From Schleiferiaceae bacterium (GTDB taxonomy: Bacteria; Bacteroidota; Bacteroidia; Flavobacteriales; Schleiferiaceae), in contig JALQUY010000009.1 of assembly GCA_023260615.1 (NCBI GenBank), positions 1 to 7,133 of the forward strand: DNA of 7,133 bases. The letters are read 5' to 3'. How positions within the stretch are numbered: the first letter of the stretch is position 1; the number at the start of each line of letters is the position of its first letter. A program made the position numbers and the translations under genes. The notes below the pieces were generated by a model. It worked only from the letters and a program-made list of their open reading frames with translations. It was not told where the DNA came from and searched no databases. Below are positions 5,813-7,133 of the stretch, piece after piece.

Positions 5813-6902
5813 GCTGAAGGCTGGCATCAAAAAACACCAAGCGGGCGTTGACGTTTCGGCCAATGTCCACGTAGGCATCGTCGAGGGTTTGGTGCATGAG
5901 AAGCACCTTATCGGCATTCATCAACTTGGAAAATCCGGCGGCATTAAAGGGCACATCGGGGAACCATTCCAATGTTCCATGCTTTAGAGCGTGGTGGCGA
6001 AGGCGTTCGAGCTGAGAAAGTAGGGATCCTGCAAATCGCAGAAAATCCCGCTGCTGCTCGCGGTTCCAGGCCCCCACTGTATCGACCCAATTTTGCAAGC
6101 CGGGCAAGTCTTTTTTGAAGGCAAGGCGCATCCACTCAACAAAATTCTCCGCAAGTGGCACCAGGCGTTCGCGGTTTTCGAGATAATCAACCGCAACACC
6201 CGGCTCCCCACCGGATAAGGCGCTGAGCAATTTTGCTTGGTTCGGATCGAGTTGACGTTCTTCGACGAGCCATTTACGTACGTTTTCCGCACCCCACGGG
6301 GGCAGGTAGAGGGTTTGGCAACGGCTACGTATCGTGCCCAGTACGGATTCCTCATCGTGGCTGATTAGAAGGATGGCGGTATTGGGCTCGGGCTCTTCGA
6401 GGGTTTTGAGCAATTTATTCGCGGCGGAATCGTGGAAGCGTTCGGGGAGCCAAATCAAGAGAATTTTATACCCGCCGCTATGGGATTTTAGGCTCAGTAG
6501 ATCCCCCATGCGCTTGGCTTCTTTGACCGAAATCTGGACCACCTTTTGGCTGGCGTCGAGCGCATCAATCCACGTCCGAACCAATGGAAACTTATTGAAT
6601 TTCAAAAAGTTACGAAATTCAACCAGGCTAGAATCTGAAGTGCCGTCCCCCGCGCTGGCCGTCACGGGAAATACAAGGTGAACATCTGGGTGCGTCAAAC
6701 CCGAAGTCTGCTTGCATGTTGGGCAGGAACCACATCCCCCGTTTGGACAGAGCAGACGCTTTACATAGGACTGCACAGCGGGCCAGCCCATACCCCCTTG
6801 AGCGGAAACTACCAGCTGCGCATGGGGCACGTTACCGGGCTTGGCCGTAGCTAGCCATTCGTGAGCGGGATAATTGGGGGAAAGGTCAAAAATTTCGGGC
6901 AC
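5796..6902 (-). CDS. holB: DNA polymerase III clamp loader delta' subunit
   Basis: A 368-residue protein of the AAA+ clamp-loader family; delta' is the rigid stator of the complex that loads the sliding clamp onto primed DNA. Seen: an N-terminal region with HAQLVVSAQGGMGW (27-40) at the Walker A position but without the GK[ST] ending, as expected for the non-hydrolysing delta' subunit; a four-Cys zinc module, Cys52, 57, 60 and 63, followed by HPDVHLV; AANKLLKTLEEP (160-171); ILLISHDEESVLGTIRSRCQ (177-196) containing the SRC motif that supplies the arginine finger; and a helical C-terminal region. The start is a GTG at 6902-6900 (minus strand). The frame stays open further upstream, but no better start is visible before the pgk promoter. 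Divergent from pgk across 45 bases, and overlapping the methyltransferase 3' end by 17 bases. Confidence 0.92.
   Translation of the reverse strand: MPEIFDLSPNYPAHEWLATAKPGNVPHAQLVVSAQGGMGWPAVQSYVKRLLCPNGGCGSCPTCKQTSGLTHPDVHLVFPVTASAGDGTSDSSLVEFRNFLKFNKFPLVRTWIDALDASQKVVQISVKEAKRMGDLLSLKSHSGGYKILLIWLPERFHDSAANKLLKTLEEPEPNTAILLISHDEESVLGTIRSRCQTLYLPPWGAENVRKWLVEERQLDPNQAKLLSALSGGEPGVAVDYLENRERLVPLAENFVEWMRLAFKKDLPGLQNWVDTVGAWNREQQRDFLRFAGSLLSQLERLRHHALKHGTLEWFPDVPFNAAGFSKLMNADKVLLMHQTLDDAYVDIGRNVNARLVFFDASLQLMKAF
5802..5822. terminator. Hairpin at the convergent methyltransferase/holB junction
   Basis: AGCCTTC (5802-5808) and GAAGGCT (5816-5822) form a perfect 7-bp stem with a 7-base loop, spanning the methyltransferase stop codon and lying in the last codons of holB. 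A shared stem at a tail-to-tail junction suits bidirectional transcription stopping. The T-tract is weak, however: on the minus strand the stem is followed only by TTTCTAAG, and on the plus strand there is none. Intrinsic termination is therefore a tentative call. Confidence 0.35.
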
Positions 6903-6908
6903 GAAGCG

Positions 6909-6926
6909 AAGGTAGAAACCTACCTT
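6909..6926. promoter_or_regulatory. Inverted repeat in the holB-pgk divergent spacer
   Basis: AAGGTAG (6909-6915) and CTACCTT (6920-6926) form a perfect 7-bp inverted repeat with a 4-base AAAC centre. It lies between two divergent genes and overlaps the proposed pgk -7 element (6921-6928). It could be an operator or a 5'-UTR hairpin of holB, and nothing in the sequence decides between these. The minus strand also carries near matches to TAnnTTTG here (TAGGTTTC, 6922-6915; TACCTTCG, 6914-6907), possible holB promoter elements. Confidence 0.4.
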
Positions 6927-6928
6927 TG
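6921..6928 (+). promoter_or_regulatory. Bacteroidota-type -7 promoter element (TAnnTTTG) for pgk
   Basis: TACCTTTG is an exact match to the TAnnTTTG -7 consensus of the Bacteroidota primary sigma factor. It lies 19 bases before the pgk ATG, which would give a short leader. No clear TTTG/TTG -33 element is seen at the usual spacing; TTTCG at 6893-6897 is the nearest candidate. Confidence 0.5.
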
Positions 6929-6947
6929 ATGTCCCATAGTTTTTAGC

Positions 6948-7133
6948 ATGAAAACCATCGAAGATTTATCCCTTTCTGGCCAGCGCGTCCTGATTCGCGT
7001 CGATTTTAACGTGCCCCTGAATGAAGACGGCACCGTGGCCAATGACAAGCGCATTTTGGCCACCCTTCCCACGTTGAAGCACATCGTGGAAAATGGAGGC
7101 AAAGCGGTGATTCTATCGCACTTGGGTCGTCCC
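6948..7133 (+). CDS. pgk: Phosphoglycerate kinase, N-terminal part
   Basis: The first 62 codons of a gene that runs off the right edge. Pgk transfers phosphate from 1,3-bisphosphoglycerate to ADP in glycolysis (the reverse in gluconeogenesis). Seen: VLIRVDFNVPLN (14-25), the PGK signature with substrate-binding Arg, Asp and Asn, and the SHLGRP motif (57-62) at the very end of the window, both at family-typical positions. The ATG at 6948 fits the usual N-terminus (conserved sequence begins within ~12 residues). No Shine-Dalgarno is present. The gene is divergent from holB and probably driven from the TAnnTTTG element in the spacer. Confidence 0.95.
   Translation, partial: MKTIEDLSLSGQRVLIRVDFNVPLNEDGTVANDKRILATLPTLKHIVENGGKAVILSHLGRP

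Noticed and set aside
6334..6681. 115-codon plus-strand open frame inside holB
   Set aside because: It is antisense to the conserved SRC and LLKTLEEP region of delta', with no recognisable motifs.
1..7133. CRISPR array, insertion sequence, tRNA/rRNA genes or phage defence genes
   Set aside because: No spaced direct repeats, transposase motifs, terminal inverted repeats or tRNA-like cloverleaf sequence were seen. All coding space is accounted for by conserved housekeeping genes and one methyltransferase whose motifs are not those of a restriction-modification enzyme.

Overview
The window looks like a chromosomal segment from a member of the Bacteroidota, probably a flavobacterial-type lineage. 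This is inferred, not proven. Reasons: a DUF1338-type C-terminus and a YbeY of the kind I associate with that phylum, start codons without Shine-Dalgarno sequences, a TAnnTTTG promoter element before pgk, and a zinc-motif methyltransferase of a type familiar from these bacteria. Base composition is moderate: about 41-44% GC in the first 550 bases and about 50-55% further on.

Left part (1-1817): the 3' end of a DUF1338 / 2-oxoadipate dioxygenase-decarboxylase (HglS-like) gene is followed 2 bases later by a complete ALDH7-family dehydrogenase (alpha-aminoadipate semialdehyde / piperideine-6-carboxylate dehydrogenase). Together they suggest lysine catabolism through 2-aminoadipate and 2-oxoadipate.

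Origin-like region (1818-2165): the only long non-coding stretch. It has an 80% AT block (1811-1860), seven one-mismatch DnaA boxes plus an eighth across the rpiB start, three of them spaced 10-11 bp apart, a small hairpin, and a repeated AACAGG element. About 0.9 kb downstream is mnmG (gidA), a classic oriC neighbour. Two identical 16-bp sites matching the Bacillus-type ParB site parS lie immediately before and just after mnmG. I read 1818-2165 as a candidate chromosomal origin (oriC) with an adjacent partition (ParB) loading zone.

Middle part (2157-5812): rpiB, ybeY, mnmG and a SAM-dependent methyltransferase form a tightly packed co-oriented run. mnmG is split by a single extra base at 3900. 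Both halves are fully conserved and join into a normal 615-residue protein, so this is a sequencing indel, a recent mutation or, less likely, a +1 recoding site. The methyltransferase probably starts at a GTG inside the second parS copy.

Right part (5796-7133): holB (DNA polymerase III delta' subunit) lies on the minus strand. It overlaps the methyltransferase tail-to-tail by 17 bp, with a 7-bp hairpin at the junction. It is divergent from pgk (phosphoglycerate kinase, 5' part only). The 45-bp holB-pgk spacer holds a 7-bp inverted repeat overlapping the pgk -7 element.

Most genes are conserved housekeeping genes. The interest lies in the replication and segregation signals woven between and into them.
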